Source: Kordia antarctica (GTDB lineage: Bacteria > Bacteroidota > Bacteroidia > Flavobacteriales > Flavobacteriaceae). From it: a stretch of 64,000 bases of DNA. The notes beneath the pieces were generated by a model, which was not told where the DNA came from, ran no database searches, and was given only the letters and a program-made list of their open reading frames with translations. Position numbers and translations under genes: made by a program. The DNA is taken from contig NZ_CP019288.1 in NCBI RefSeq assembly GCF_009901525.1, positions 868,001 through 932,000 on the forward strand, read 5' to 3'. Shown in pieces: positions 37,209-44,583 of the stretch. Position 1 is the first letter of the stretch, and each line of letters begins with the position of its first letter.

Positions 37209-37379
37209 TTATCTTGTAGTAGAAGTAGTGTTTGTTTCCAATCCACCTTCTTCTTCTTCTCCACAACATCCTTGTGTACAACATCCTGCTAATAATCTTC
37301 CTCCAACTAAATTAGCTTCTTCTAATTTAGTTAGCATAGCTTGTTTTAACGCGTTTAATTCTTTTTTCGAATGATTCAT
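37209..37379 (-). CDS. Cys-rich GG-leader precursor peptide (56 aa)
   Basis: Starts at ATG 37379 and stops at TAA 37209, 56 residues. The leader MNHSKKELNALKQAMLTKLE, then EANLVGG, is an amphipathic helix with a double glycine at 26-27. The core is RLLAGCCTQGCCGEEEEGGL, then ETNTTSTTR. It holds two Cys pairs around a three-residue loop, an acidic Glu run and a Thr/Ser-rich tail. Cys pairs occur in glycocin-type peptides, and the Thr/Ser tail offers O-glycosylation sites, which fits the two glycosyltransferases downstream. The leader differs from the KLxLNK type seen in the other precursors of this window, so it may belong to a separate family. It has its own promoter and terminator. Function is inferred from form and neighbours. 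Confidence 0.75.
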   Translation of the reverse strand: MNHSKKELNALKQAMLTKLEEANLVGGRLLAGCCTQGCCGEEEEGGLETNTTSTTR

Positions 37380-37416
37380 AATGATTTTATTTGTTTTTTA
37401 TAAGAATAATTACCAC

Positions 37417-37447
37417 CAAATATATACTTTATTAGATGAGATAACAA
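37417..37447 (-). promoter_or_regulatory. Promoter of the Cys-rich precursor
   Basis: On the minus strand a -7 box TATATTTG (37424-37417) is preceded, 20 bp upstream, by TTG (37447-37445), matching the Bacteroidetes TTG-N17-23-TAnnTTTG arrangement. The start codon is 37 bp downstream. The promoter fits in the short gap after the outer-membrane receptor gene. Confidence 0.6.
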
Positions 37448-37457
37448 GAAAAAACTG

Positions 37458-39794
37458 TTAAAATTGGACTCCATTTACGTCCGTTCTTTCTATTGAATTT
37501 CGCTTTTTACGTTCAATATTTTTAGTTTTATTTGATTTGAAATTGTATGAAATCGCTATCCGTAATCTTCTTGATTCAGGCTCAAACACGCCTAATCTAT
37601 AGGCATTGTCTGTTCTAATTTCATATTCTGGATTGTAAGTATTGAATATATCATACACCTGAATTGCGATATTTCCATTTCCCTTAAAAATTCTTTTGCT
37701 ATACCCAAAATCGACTTTACCATACGGATTCCTTTTACCTTGTGGGAAAACTGCATTTCCTTTATACCTGAAATTGAATTGAAAGTTATGCTTGTTCCAT
37801 GTAAACCTATTGTAGCTTCTTAAATAATAGGATGTGAAATCTCTTTCCAATATTTGACTGTCAATTATTGTTCGTATCGTAGCATTGTTTACGTCAACTG
37901 TATTTGTTATTGTATACCAGTTATTTATCTTCCATCTACTAGATACTTCCAAACCATAAGAATTATCACTTTCAATATTTTCTAGCGTGAATATATATAT
38001 ATCTGAATTCGCATTTGATGGTCTTTGGATATGAGAAATTCTATCATTCATATTTTTATAATAAACACTCGTTGATAGGTTGAATCCTTTTTTTTGATAA
38101 TTATGAGATAATTCCAGCGCGTTGATATACGAAGGCTGTAATTCAGGGTTTCTAACCGCATATGATGTAGGAGAAAAATATTTAGGAATCGTTGTTAGCT
38201 GCCAATGTTGTGGTCTTACTAATCTTCGGTTATAACTTAATGAAATTGTATTTACATCATTTATCGTGTTAGAAATAAATACATTTGGATAGAACTGTGT
38301 ATAGTCGTAGTCATAATTTTCAGTATTCAATGCTAATTCTCGCTTTACATATTCAGTTCGTAATCCCGCACTTAGGCTCCATTTATTAAAGGTTCCAGTA
38401 TAATTAAAATATCCTGCAATTATATTTCTTGAGAACTTATAATCTAACGCAAAGTCAGGAAATGTTGGATTATTTATACTTGTATTTTGTAAGAATTGAT
38501 CAATATCTTGAAAACTAGATTGCAATCCAAGGTCAAATGAATGTTTCGAAGAAATTTCTTTCTGATAATCTATATTGAACTGCGCAAAATTCCCACTTCC
38601 GTTATAGTTATACAGCAGTGTATTATTACCTATAGTATCTTCAGATATGCTTTCAGATTCGCTCTCATTAGGCGACCATACAAAATAAGCTTCAATGTCT
38701 AAAAAATGATTTTCTCCATCTAGAATTTTTTTGTATCCAACATTCAAATCATGATTATTATAATCATAATCTGTTTCATGAAAATTTCGGTCTGTATCAT
38801 TTACAACAAAGCTTGAAATAGCTTCTGGCGAAGAAATGTTACGCTTGTAGTTTACAAAAAATTGATTTGTATCGTCAAGGAAATAATCAACTCCAAAAGT
38901 AAATGCTAGGTCATCTGCTCTGTTTATGTTTTCTGTTATTTGCAGGATATCATTTTGAAAATCTTGCGTTCTACCTTCAAAGTAATTTTTACTTTTATTA
39001 TAGGATATTGAGCTATTGAAACTAAATTTATCTATCGTATAATTAGCAGAAAGGCTTGATCTATATTTTGCAAAAATTCCTATCGTGTAACTAAAATTAG
39101 TATTAATATTTAATCCTCTTTCTCTATTTTTTTTCAAGATCACATTTATAATACTAGAACCATCTGCATTCCATTTTGCTGACGGTGAAGTAATTAATTC
39201 TATTTTTGAAATATTAACAAGTGCCAATTGATCTAAGCTTCGCTGCGTAGGCTTTCCATCAATATAGATTCTTATATCAGTACTTCCCCGCATGGAAATA
39301 GTTCCATTTTCATCAATATCAACCGAAGGTATATTTTCCATAATATCTGTCATAGATGCGCCTTTGTTCATGATATCTGCATCTACACGAATAATCACTT
39401 TCCCGTTTTTTCGCTCTATGAGTTTGTCATTAGATGATGCTTCTATGAGTACTTCATCTAAGCGCTCAATTTTTTCTTCTAATAGAATGCTATCTAAAAC
39501 TAAATTAGAAGCTAATTGATTAATAGGAATCAATACATCTGAATATCCTAGACTTTGAATTTTAAGCACGTAGTTTCCTTTTTCAATATCTATCAGTAAA
39601 AATTTTCCGTCTTTATCTGAATTCACTTTTTGAAATATTTTATCTTTAAGGATTAATGATATAGTAGCTAATTCAATCGGAGATTTTTTTTCCTGATCTA
39701 AAATTGATCCTTGTATAGAAAAAGTTGTTTGGGCATAACTATTTATTGAAAATAGTAAAATTATTAAGAAATTTACCCCATATTTGAAAACCAT
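37458..39794 (-). CDS. Outer-membrane beta-barrel receptor (TonB-receptor-type) with signal peptide
   Basis: 778 residues. A signal peptide (FLIILLFSINSYA, cleaved before Q) is followed by a carboxypeptidase-regulatory-like beta-sandwich (residues 25-105: FSIQGSILDQ, DGKFLLIDI). A plug-like domain follows (MTDIMENIPSVDIDENG, RIYIDGKPT, IELITSPSAKWNADGSS), then a long beta-barrel rich in aromatic, alternating strands to the end. This is the OMP_b-brl_3/TonB-dependent-receptor-like family of Bacteroidetes, which imports or binds peptides, siderophores or glycans. No TonB box is obvious. It is 78 bp upstream of the Cys-rich precursor on the same strand, so it may re-import the product, act in self-protection, or recognise a partner molecule. 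The family is secure; the ligand is unknown. Confidence 0.85.
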   Translation of the reverse strand: MVFKYGVNFLIILLFSINSYAQTTFSIQGSILDQEKKSPIELATISLILKDKIFQKVNSDKDGKFLLIDIEKGNYVLKIQSLGYSDVLIPINQLASNLVLDSILLEEKIERLDEVLIEASSNDKLIERKNGKVIIRVDADIMNKGASMTDIMENIPSVDIDENGTISMRGSTDIRIYIDGKPTQRSLDQLALVNISKIELITSPSAKWNADGSSIINVILKKNRERGLNINTNFSYTIGIFAKYRSSLSANYTIDKFSFNSSISYNKSKNYFEGRTQDFQNDILQITENINRADDLAFTFGVDYFLDDTNQFFVNYKRNISSPEAISSFVVNDTDRNFHETDYDYNNHDLNVGYKKILDGENHFLDIEAYFVWSPNESESESISEDTIGNNTLLYNYNGSGNFAQFNIDYQKEISSKHSFDLGLQSSFQDIDQFLQNTSINNPTFPDFALDYKFSRNIIAGYFNYTGTFNKWSLSAGLRTEYVKRELALNTENYDYDYTQFYPNVFISNTINDVNTISLSYNRRLVRPQHWQLTTIPKYFSPTSYAVRNPELQPSYINALELSHNYQKKGFNLSTSVYYKNMNDRISHIQRPSNANSDIYIFTLENIESDNSYGLEVSSRWKINNWYTITNTVDVNNATIRTIIDSQILERDFTSYYLRSYNRFTWNKHNFQFNFRYKGNAVFPQGKRNPYGKVDFGYSKRIFKGNGNIAIQVYDIFNTYNPEYEIRTDNAYRLGVFEPESRRLRIAISYNFKSNKTKNIERKKRNSIERTDVNGVQF

Positions 39795-39842
39795 AAGCTC
39801 GTAGAATTTTAGACACTAAAAGTATAAAAAATAAATAATATA

Positions 39843-41132
39843 ATGGTACATAAAGCCGTAATCTTAGCAGGTGGAAAAGGGACAAGGCTCGGGAATATCT
39901 CTAAGAAAATTCCTAAATCCTTACAACTAATAAATGGGATACCAATATTGCATCATCAAATTTCTTTAATATCTAAATATGGAGTTAAAGAAATTTATAT
40001 CATTACAAATTATCTTACTGAAAAAATAGAAGACTCTTTACAACAAATAAAGACGCAAAAACACCTAAAAATAGTTGTTCATAAAGAAAGTAAAGAGTTA
40101 GGTACTGTTGGCGGAATTAAGGAAATTGAGCATGAATTGACAGAAAATTTTTTCGTGCTATACGGAGACATTATGTTAGATGTCGATTTAAACCGAGTCG
40201 CAAAATTTCATTCAAAAAAAAATTCAGATGCTACATTAGTTGTTCATCCTACAGATCACCCAAAAGACAGTGATTTAGTAGGCGTAAATACATCCGATAA
40301 AATAATTGAATTTTATCCGAAGTATTCAAGAGATCTTACTGCTGTGTATCCGAATATTTCAAATGCAGGCTTGTACCTTTTTTCTCCTAAATTGTTTCCA
40401 TTTTTAACCAAAGGAGTTAAAGCTGATTTTGGAAAAGACATTTTCCCAAATATCATTAACAAGCTAAATATGTACGGGTATAACACGCCCGAATATTTAA
40501 AAGATATGGGCACTCCGGATCGTATTGAAAAAGTGAGAAAAGATTTTAAAAATGGAATCGTGCAAGCGAAGAATTTAGAACAGAAGCAAAAAGCTATTTT
40601 TATTGATAGAGATGGTGTTATAAATAAATTGGCTGGTTATATTAGTAAACCAGCACAGTTAGAAGTTTTTGAAAATGCCATTACAGCAATCAAAAAAATT
40701 AATACATCTGACTTTCTCGCCATTGTAATTACCAATCAACCTGTAGTTGCTAGAGGATTATGTTCTATAGAAGAATTACAAAAAATTCATCATACCTTAG
40801 AATTTACTTTAGGCAATTCTGGAGCAAAATTAGATGCGATATTCTTTTGTCCACATCATCCTGATACAGGATTTGAAGGCGAAAATTTAACTTATAAAAA
40901 AGAATGTACGTGTAGAAAACCAAAAATTGGAATGATTGAAAACGCTGTTGAACAATTCAATATTGATGTAACAAAATCCTATTTTATAGGTGATACATGG
41001 AGAGATATTGAATGTGGTACAAATGCAAAAATTAAAACGATTCTAGTTGGTAATTCTAAGGAAGAAGTAAAAGTAACTCCTACTTCAAGAGCAGAGAATT
41101 TGCTTGAAGCGGTTCACCAGATAATAAAATAA
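39843..41132 (+). CDS. Heptose-1-phosphate guanylyltransferase/heptose-bisphosphate phosphatase fusion
   Basis: 429 residues with two domains. Residues 1-225 are a sugar nucleotidyltransferase: AVILAGGKGTRLGNISKKIPKSL, shown here only in part as GGKGTRLG, then LYGDIMLDVD for metal binding and AGLYLFSP. Residues 245-429 are a HAD phosphatase of the GmhB type: FIDRDGVINKLAG, ITNQPVVARG, and a Cys-rich zinc loop CPHHPD...CTCRKPKIG, ending FIGDTWRDIECG. Together they match HddC (GDP-D-glycero-alpha-D-manno-heptose formation) joined to GmhB (removal of the C7 phosphate). The next gene, 3 bp on, is an HddA-like kinase, which supports the heptose assignment over mannose or glucose. Fusions of these two activities are plausible but not the usual arrangement. 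Confidence 0.83.
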   Translation: MVHKAVILAGGKGTRLGNISKKIPKSLQLINGIPILHHQISLISKYGVKEIYIITNYLTEKIEDSLQQIKTQKHLKIVVHKESKELGTVGGIKEIEHELTENFFVLYGDIMLDVDLNRVAKFHSKKNSDATLVVHPTDHPKDSDLVGVNTSDKIIEFYPKYSRDLTAVYPNISNAGLYLFSPKLFPFLTKGVKADFGKDIFPNIINKLNMYGYNTPEYLKDMGTPDRIEKVRKDFKNGIVQAKNLEQKQKAIFIDRDGVINKLAGYISKPAQLEVFENAITAIKKINTSDFLAIVITNQPVVARGLCSIEELQKIHHTLEFTLGNSGAKLDAIFFCPHHPDTGFEGENLTYKKECTCRKPKIGMIENAVEQFNIDVTKSYFIGDTWRDIECGTNAKIKTILVGNSKEEVKVTPTSRAENLLEAVHQIIK

Positions 41133-41135
41133 TGT

Positions 41136-42110
41136 ATGATAATTACACGAACACCATTTAGGATCAGCTTTGTTGGCGGTGGCACAGACATTCCTGAATT
41201 TTATAAGCTGCACAAAGGCGCTGTGATAAGTTCTTCCATCAATAAGTACATGTATATTAGTTCGCATCCGTTTTTTGATAAGAATAAAATAAGGCTTAAA
41301 TATTCTCAAACAGAGACTGTTTCAAGTATTGGCGAAATACAACATGAGCTTTTAAAAAGAATATTTACAGAAATGAATGTAAGCAATGGAATAGAACTTT
41401 CTTCTATTGCAGATATTGTTTCAGGAACAGGAATGGGATCTTCTTCCTCTTTTACTGTGGGCGTTTTGCATAATTTAGCGGTACAGAATAAAAAAGTAAT
41501 CGATAAAAATGATTTGGCACATACCGCATACGAAATAGAACGATCATTATATGCTGCTATTGGAAAACAAGATCAATACGCGGCAAGTTTTGGAGGTTTA
41601 AATCTATTTGAATTTTCAAAGAATGGAGCTGTAACTCGTACGCCTATACTACTAAACTCAGACTTTAAAACAGCGCTCAATAAAAGACTGTTGCTATTTT
41701 ATGTAGGAAGTAGAACGTCTACTAAGAATATTTTGAAATCTTATGAGTATGAAAAAAAGAGAACTGTTTTAATTCAGATGACAGACTTAGTCTATGATTT
41801 AAAAAATGCATTAGAAAAAGAATCTTTTAGTGATTTTGGTAGAATTCTTCACGAAGGTTGGTTGTTAAAAAAGTCTATTTCTAATCAAATATCGAATACT
41901 GAAATTGATACCATTTATGAGACTGCTTTAAAGAATGGAGCAAAAGGAGGCAAACTTTTAGGAGCTGGCGCAAGCGGTTTTATGCTTTTTTATTGTGAAG
42001 AGAAATACCAAGCCAATGTGATTGAAAGTTTACAACCAACATATAGAAGGTTTGATTTTTCTTTTGAAGAAGATGGCTCTAAGGTTATTTTTCAAGATAC
42101 CTTGATTTAA
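41136..42110 (+). CDS. hddA: D-glycero-alpha-D-manno-heptose-7-phosphate kinase (HddA-like GHMP kinase)
   Basis: 324 residues. The N-terminus IITRTPFRISFVGGGTDIPEF is shared with HddA/FucK-type GHMP sugar kinases. The ATP-binding loop is GTGMGSSSSFTVG near residues 96-108. GKQDQYAASFGG near 145 carries the catalytic Asp region, and GGKLLGAGASGFMLFYC near 275 is the third GHMP motif. HddA phosphorylates D-glycero-D-manno-heptose 7-phosphate at C1 with alpha stereochemistry, feeding the GDP-heptose branch. It is flanked by the nucleotidyltransferase/phosphatase fusion and, across the convergent junction, by a GmhA-like isomerase, giving a full set for GDP-heptose. Other GHMP kinases (fucokinase, mevalonate) are less likely because of the opening motif and these neighbours. 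Confidence 0.85.
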   Translation: MIITRTPFRISFVGGGTDIPEFYKLHKGAVISSSINKYMYISSHPFFDKNKIRLKYSQTETVSSIGEIQHELLKRIFTEMNVSNGIELSSIADIVSGTGMGSSSSFTVGVLHNLAVQNKKVIDKNDLAHTAYEIERSLYAAIGKQDQYAASFGGLNLFEFSKNGAVTRTPILLNSDFKTALNKRLLLFYVGSRTSTKNILKSYEYEKKRTVLIQMTDLVYDLKNALEKESFSDFGRILHEGWLLKKSISNQISNTEIDTIYETALKNGAKGGKLLGAGASGFMLFYCEEKYQANVIESLQPTYRRFDFSFEEDGSKVIFQDTLI

Positions 42111-42115
42111 TTAGT

Positions 42116-42925
42116 ATGGAAAAAACAATTAGAAAAAGAAATGTTGAATTTAAAGTCTATGATAATCATAAAGTCGCAGGATATTGTCCAAATGGTTTTT
42201 TTACAGATTGTATTCAAAATGGAGATTGGGAAGAAGAAACATTTATCATTTTAGAAAAATATGCCAGGAAAGGTAAAGTCTATATAGATGTAGGCGCCTG
42301 GATTGGCCCGACAGTTTTGTTTGCGGCGAAGCTTTATGAAAAAGTAGTTTGTTTTGAACCAGATCCTGTAGCATTATTGACCTTAGAATATAATTTACTT
42401 ATTAATGATTTTGAGCATGTTGTTCTTGAGAAAAAAGCGTTAGCAGCTCATATTGGCACCATTAAGTTTGGCGGTAATTGGGAAATGGGAAATAGTGAAT
42501 CTACGATATTGGTAAATGACGCTTCTTTTTTATCAAAACAAGCTATTGAAGGGCAACGAGGAAATTACAAATCGCGTTCAGAAAATATTATTGAAGTCCC
42601 ATCAATTACAATTGAAAAAGTAATGGATACGCATACTATTGATCCAGAAACAATTGGGTTGATAAAAATGGATATTGAAGGTGGAGAATATATCGTTTTG
42701 CCTGCTATGAAAGATTTTCTACAAACCTATACACCTAATTTATATTTATCACTTCATTTTGGATATCTATTGGATTTTCAAATCAATGAGATATTAGCTA
42801 TTTTGTTTGAAATCTATAACAGATGCTATACAATTATTGATGAAAAAGAAATAGAAATGACTAGGATTGAAATTACGCAACAAAAGATGGAACTTTTAGT
42901 TTTTGAGAAAACTATCGAAGATTAG
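42116..42925 (+). CDS. FkbM-family SAM-dependent methyltransferase
   Basis: 269 residues. The SAM-binding loop is YIDVGAWIGPTVLFAA near residues 57-72, followed by CFEPDPVALLTLEYNL near 80-95 and IKMDIEGGEY near 182-191, the standard FkbM-family markers. FkbM proteins O-methylate sugars and polyketides. It starts 5 bp after the heptose kinase gene, so methylation of the heptose or of the finished glycan is the most direct inference. Its last 14 bp overlap the 3' end of the convergent GmhA-like gene. Cytosolic, with no signal peptide. Confidence 0.85.
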   Translation: MEKTIRKRNVEFKVYDNHKVAGYCPNGFFTDCIQNGDWEEETFIILEKYARKGKVYIDVGAWIGPTVLFAAKLYEKVVCFEPDPVALLTLEYNLLINDFEHVVLEKKALAAHIGTIKFGGNWEMGNSESTILVNDASFLSKQAIEGQRGNYKSRSENIIEVPSITIEKVMDTHTIDPETIGLIKMDIEGGEYIVLPAMKDFLQTYTPNLYLSLHFGYLLDFQINEILAILFEIYNRCYTIIDEKEIEMTRIEITQQKMELLVFEKTIED

Positions 42926-43454
42926 TAAGCAAGTTATTTTTAATCTCTCTTTTAATTGCATGAAAACAAGAAAGATGTACATCTTCTGTTATTTCCATAT
43001 CATGAATTAGAATATGCATGTTTTTAGTGGCTTTATTTTTCAAATCGCCTCCATCAAATCCGCAAAAACCTATCGTCTCTACATTTTTTGAATTCGCATA
43101 TTCTATTGCATTTACTATGTTTTTTGAATTTCCACTTCCAGAAATTCCGATGACTAAATCTTGTACAAGCAAAATATTTTTTAATTGTTCCCTGAAAATT
43201 TCCTCATAGTGAATATCGTTTGCAATAGCAGACACAACCGTAGTATTATCATTTAGACAAACAATACGTAGTCCTTTTATCGTTTTTAAATAATCACCAG
43301 CCACATGAGATGCAGTTGCGCCACTGCCACCATTTCCGAAAATGTATATAGTTCCTTTTCGTTTGAAACAGTTTAAAATACTATCTCTGACTGACATCAA
43401 ACTAGCAGTGTCAATTTTTGATATTGTATCCGTTAAATCACTAAAATATTGCAT
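42912..43454 (-). CDS. gmhA: Sedoheptulose-7-phosphate isomerase (GmhA-like)
   Basis: 180 residues, typical for GmhA (about 190). It is a SIS-domain protein: IYIFGNGGSGATASHVAGDY near residues 36-55, ANDIHYEEIFREQL near 88, GISGSGNSKNIVNAIEYA near 103-120, and the late Glu/His pair EDVHLSCFHAI near 157-167. GmhA turns sedoheptulose 7-phosphate into D-glycero-D-manno-heptose 7-phosphate, the first step of heptose synthesis. It is transcribed toward the kinase/methyltransferase operon and overlaps its end by 14 bp. Together with the neighbouring kinase, phosphatase and nucleotidyltransferase it completes the pathway to GDP-heptose. Confidence 0.87.
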   Translation of the reverse strand: MQYFSDLTDTISKIDTASLMSVRDSILNCFKRKGTIYIFGNGGSGATASHVAGDYLKTIKGLRIVCLNDNTTVVSAIANDIHYEEIFREQLKNILLVQDLVIGISGSGNSKNIVNAIEYANSKNVETIGFCGFDGGDLKNKATKNMHILIHDMEITEDVHLSCFHAIKREIKNNLLTNLR

Positions 43455-43515
43455 TATAATCCGCTGTAAATTATTTGTAATAGCAAACGTTAAAGCTACT
43501 AAAGTTTACTATCAT

Positions 43516-43541
43516 AAAAAAAGCAAACCGAAGTTTGCTTT
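43516..43541 (-). terminator. Terminator of precursor copy 1 (UUCG loop)
   Basis: On the minus strand AAGCAAAC-TTCG-GTTTGCTT is followed by a T-run: an 8-bp stem closed by the very stable UUCG tetraloop. It begins 12 bp after the stop codon at 43553. Confidence 0.9.
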
Positions 43542-43552
43542 TATCATTTTTT

Positions 43553-43708
43553 TTATTCGTAACACATAGGTACATCTTCTTCTGTAAATTTAACAGGCTC
43601 AACACAAGTTTCTCCATCAGAACAATTTGCTCTTCCTCCTAAAATTGAGTCGAAAACTGAAATTGAATTTTTGTTAAGTCTTAAAGTTTTTAATTTCTTT
43701 TTTTTCAT
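43553..43708 (-). CDS. GG-leader RiPP precursor peptide, copy 1 (51 aa)
   Basis: Starts at ATG 43708, stops at TAA 43553. The leader is MKKKKLKTLRLNKNSISVFD, then SILGG (Gly24-Gly25), the KLxxLxLNKxxIS...GG type of Bacteroidetes natural-product precursors, including those annotated as class I lanthipeptides. The core RANCSDGETCVEPVKF continues TEEDVPMCYE, with three Cys, one Ser and two Thr. No lanthipeptide dehydratase or cyclase gene is seen in the window, so the modification type is open. Upstream on the same strand are two ATP-grasp-like genes and a peptidase. The gene has its own strong terminator and a duplicate 331 bp away. Precursor identity is well supported by the leader. Confidence 0.82.
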   Translation of the reverse strand: MKKKKLKTLRLNKNSISVFDSILGGRANCSDGETCVEPVKFTEEDVPMCYE

Positions 43709-43844
43709 GATTTAATATATTTAAGTTAATAAGCATACAAGTTAGAATAAAAGAATTAATGTTACTAGAATATTTTCTTAAAATATATTGAAGTGCTTCT
43801 TAATATTGAATAAATAGGAAATTAAAATTACTAAGCTTACTATC

Positions 43845-43870
43845 ATAAAAAAAGCAAACCGAAGTTTGCT
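43845..43870 (-). terminator. Terminator of precursor copy 2 (UUCG loop)
   Basis: On the minus strand AGCAAAC-TTCG-GTTTGCT, then a T-run of seven. It has the same loop as the copy 1 terminator and a stem one base pair shorter, and confirms that each copy is its own transcription unit. Confidence 0.88.
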
Positions 43871-43932
43871 CTTTAATTATTTTTTATTACTAACACCAAG
43901 ATGCATCTTGCTGTGTGTAACAATCCATTCTA

Positions 43933-44076
43933 TTAGACATTTCTAGCTGGTCTAAGTGGCACATTATCAGTACAAGTTTCTCCATCAGAACAATTTTCTC
44001 TACCTCCTAAAATTGAGTCGAAAACTGAAATTGAATTTTTGTTAAGTCTTAAAGTTTTTAATTTCTTTTTTTTCAT
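43933..44076 (-). CDS. GG-leader RiPP precursor peptide, copy 2 (47 aa, probably frameshifted)
   Basis: Starts at ATG 44076 and stops at TAA 43933, 47 residues. Residues 1-25 are identical to copy 1 (leader ending in LGG); the core begins RENCSDGETCTDNVPLRPAR and ends NV. Beyond the stop, a second frame continues as MSNRMDCYTQQDASWC until TAG at 43890. The DNA of its last nine codons aligns with the last nine codons of copy 1 (about 20 of 27 bases the same). So the ancestral tail is out of frame, which suggests a one-base indel near 43940 that truncates the peptide. As read, the peptide keeps two core Cys but loses the C-terminal Cys. Sequencing error is possible. Confidence 0.7.
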   Translation of the reverse strand: MKKKKLKTLRLNKNSISVFDSILGGRENCSDGETCTDNVPLRPARNV

Positions 44077-44155
44077 AATTCTAAAATATTTTAAGTTAAT
44101 AATCATCTAAGTTAGAATAAAAAAATTAATGTTACTAGAATATTTTCTTAAAATA

Positions 44156-44583
44156 CGGTTATAACTATAAAAATAAAACGTCCCTAAACTGAATAGTCAG
44201 AACGCTAGAAACAATAAAAAATTATGAAACTTGTAGAAAGAGATTTCTTAAACGACCATAGACGAATTATTCATGATCCTTATAAACTATTTTCTATAAA
44301 TAGAAAATCTCTAATAGATATCCAAAACCGAATTTAGGTAAATTTAGTGTTATTGTAAGAAAGTTTAAAAATAATTCATGTTTCAATAGCCATTTTTTTT
44401 GAGGGTTTATAGCTATTAACGTGAGTTCGACATAAGTTTACTTAAGTAATATTTTGAACATGTTTTTAAATAAGTGCTAAGTATCTGATTTTCATATTTT
44501 TATTTTCGTTTTCTTTGCTCGCAAGAAAAGAAACAAAAGAAAGTGCGCTTTTCCAGAGGTATTTTTATATCGAACTCAGGTTA
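44156..44583. other. Spacer upstream of precursor copy 2
   Basis: About 430 bp without a supported gene. A 37-codon frame on the plus strand (44224-44337, MKLVERDFLNDHRRIIHDPY...) has a natural-looking composition but no recognised family. At about 44505-44545 a T-rich/A-rich inverted patch (TTTTCTTTGCTCGC, AAGAAAAGAAAC) could act as a weak transcription stop for the ATP-grasp-like gene ending at 44584. Confidence 0.35.

Larger units (their letters stand above)
43504..43785. repeat. Direct repeat unit 1: precursor gene with its leader and terminator
   Basis: This 282-bp unit recurs at 43835-44155. The terminator, the coding region for the leader through GETC and about 75 bp upstream of the start codon (including TTACTAGAATATTTTCTTAA) are nearly identical in the two units. 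The region coding for the core end has diverged. A tandem duplication of a whole transcription unit is the simplest reading. Confidence 0.8.
43835..44155. repeat. Direct repeat unit 2: precursor gene with its leader and terminator
   Basis: Second copy of the unit at 43504-43785. It is 39 bp longer, with the extra length between the GETC codons and the terminator. The upstream leader differs from unit 1 at only a few positions (AAGTTAGAATAAAA is shared). Confidence 0.8.

Noticed and set aside
43553-44076. Calling the tandem precursors lanthipeptides
   Set aside because: The leader type is compatible, but no LanB/LanC/LanM-like gene is present in the window, so the class is left open.
44224-44337. 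37-codon plus-strand frame (MKLVERDFLNDHRRIIHDPY...)
   Set aside because: Composition looks natural, but nothing supports expression and no family is recognised; possibly a gene remnant.
44505-44545. A-rich/T-rich patch as an insertion-sequence end
   Set aside because: No transposase, target duplication or second end was found; treated as a possible weak terminator only.
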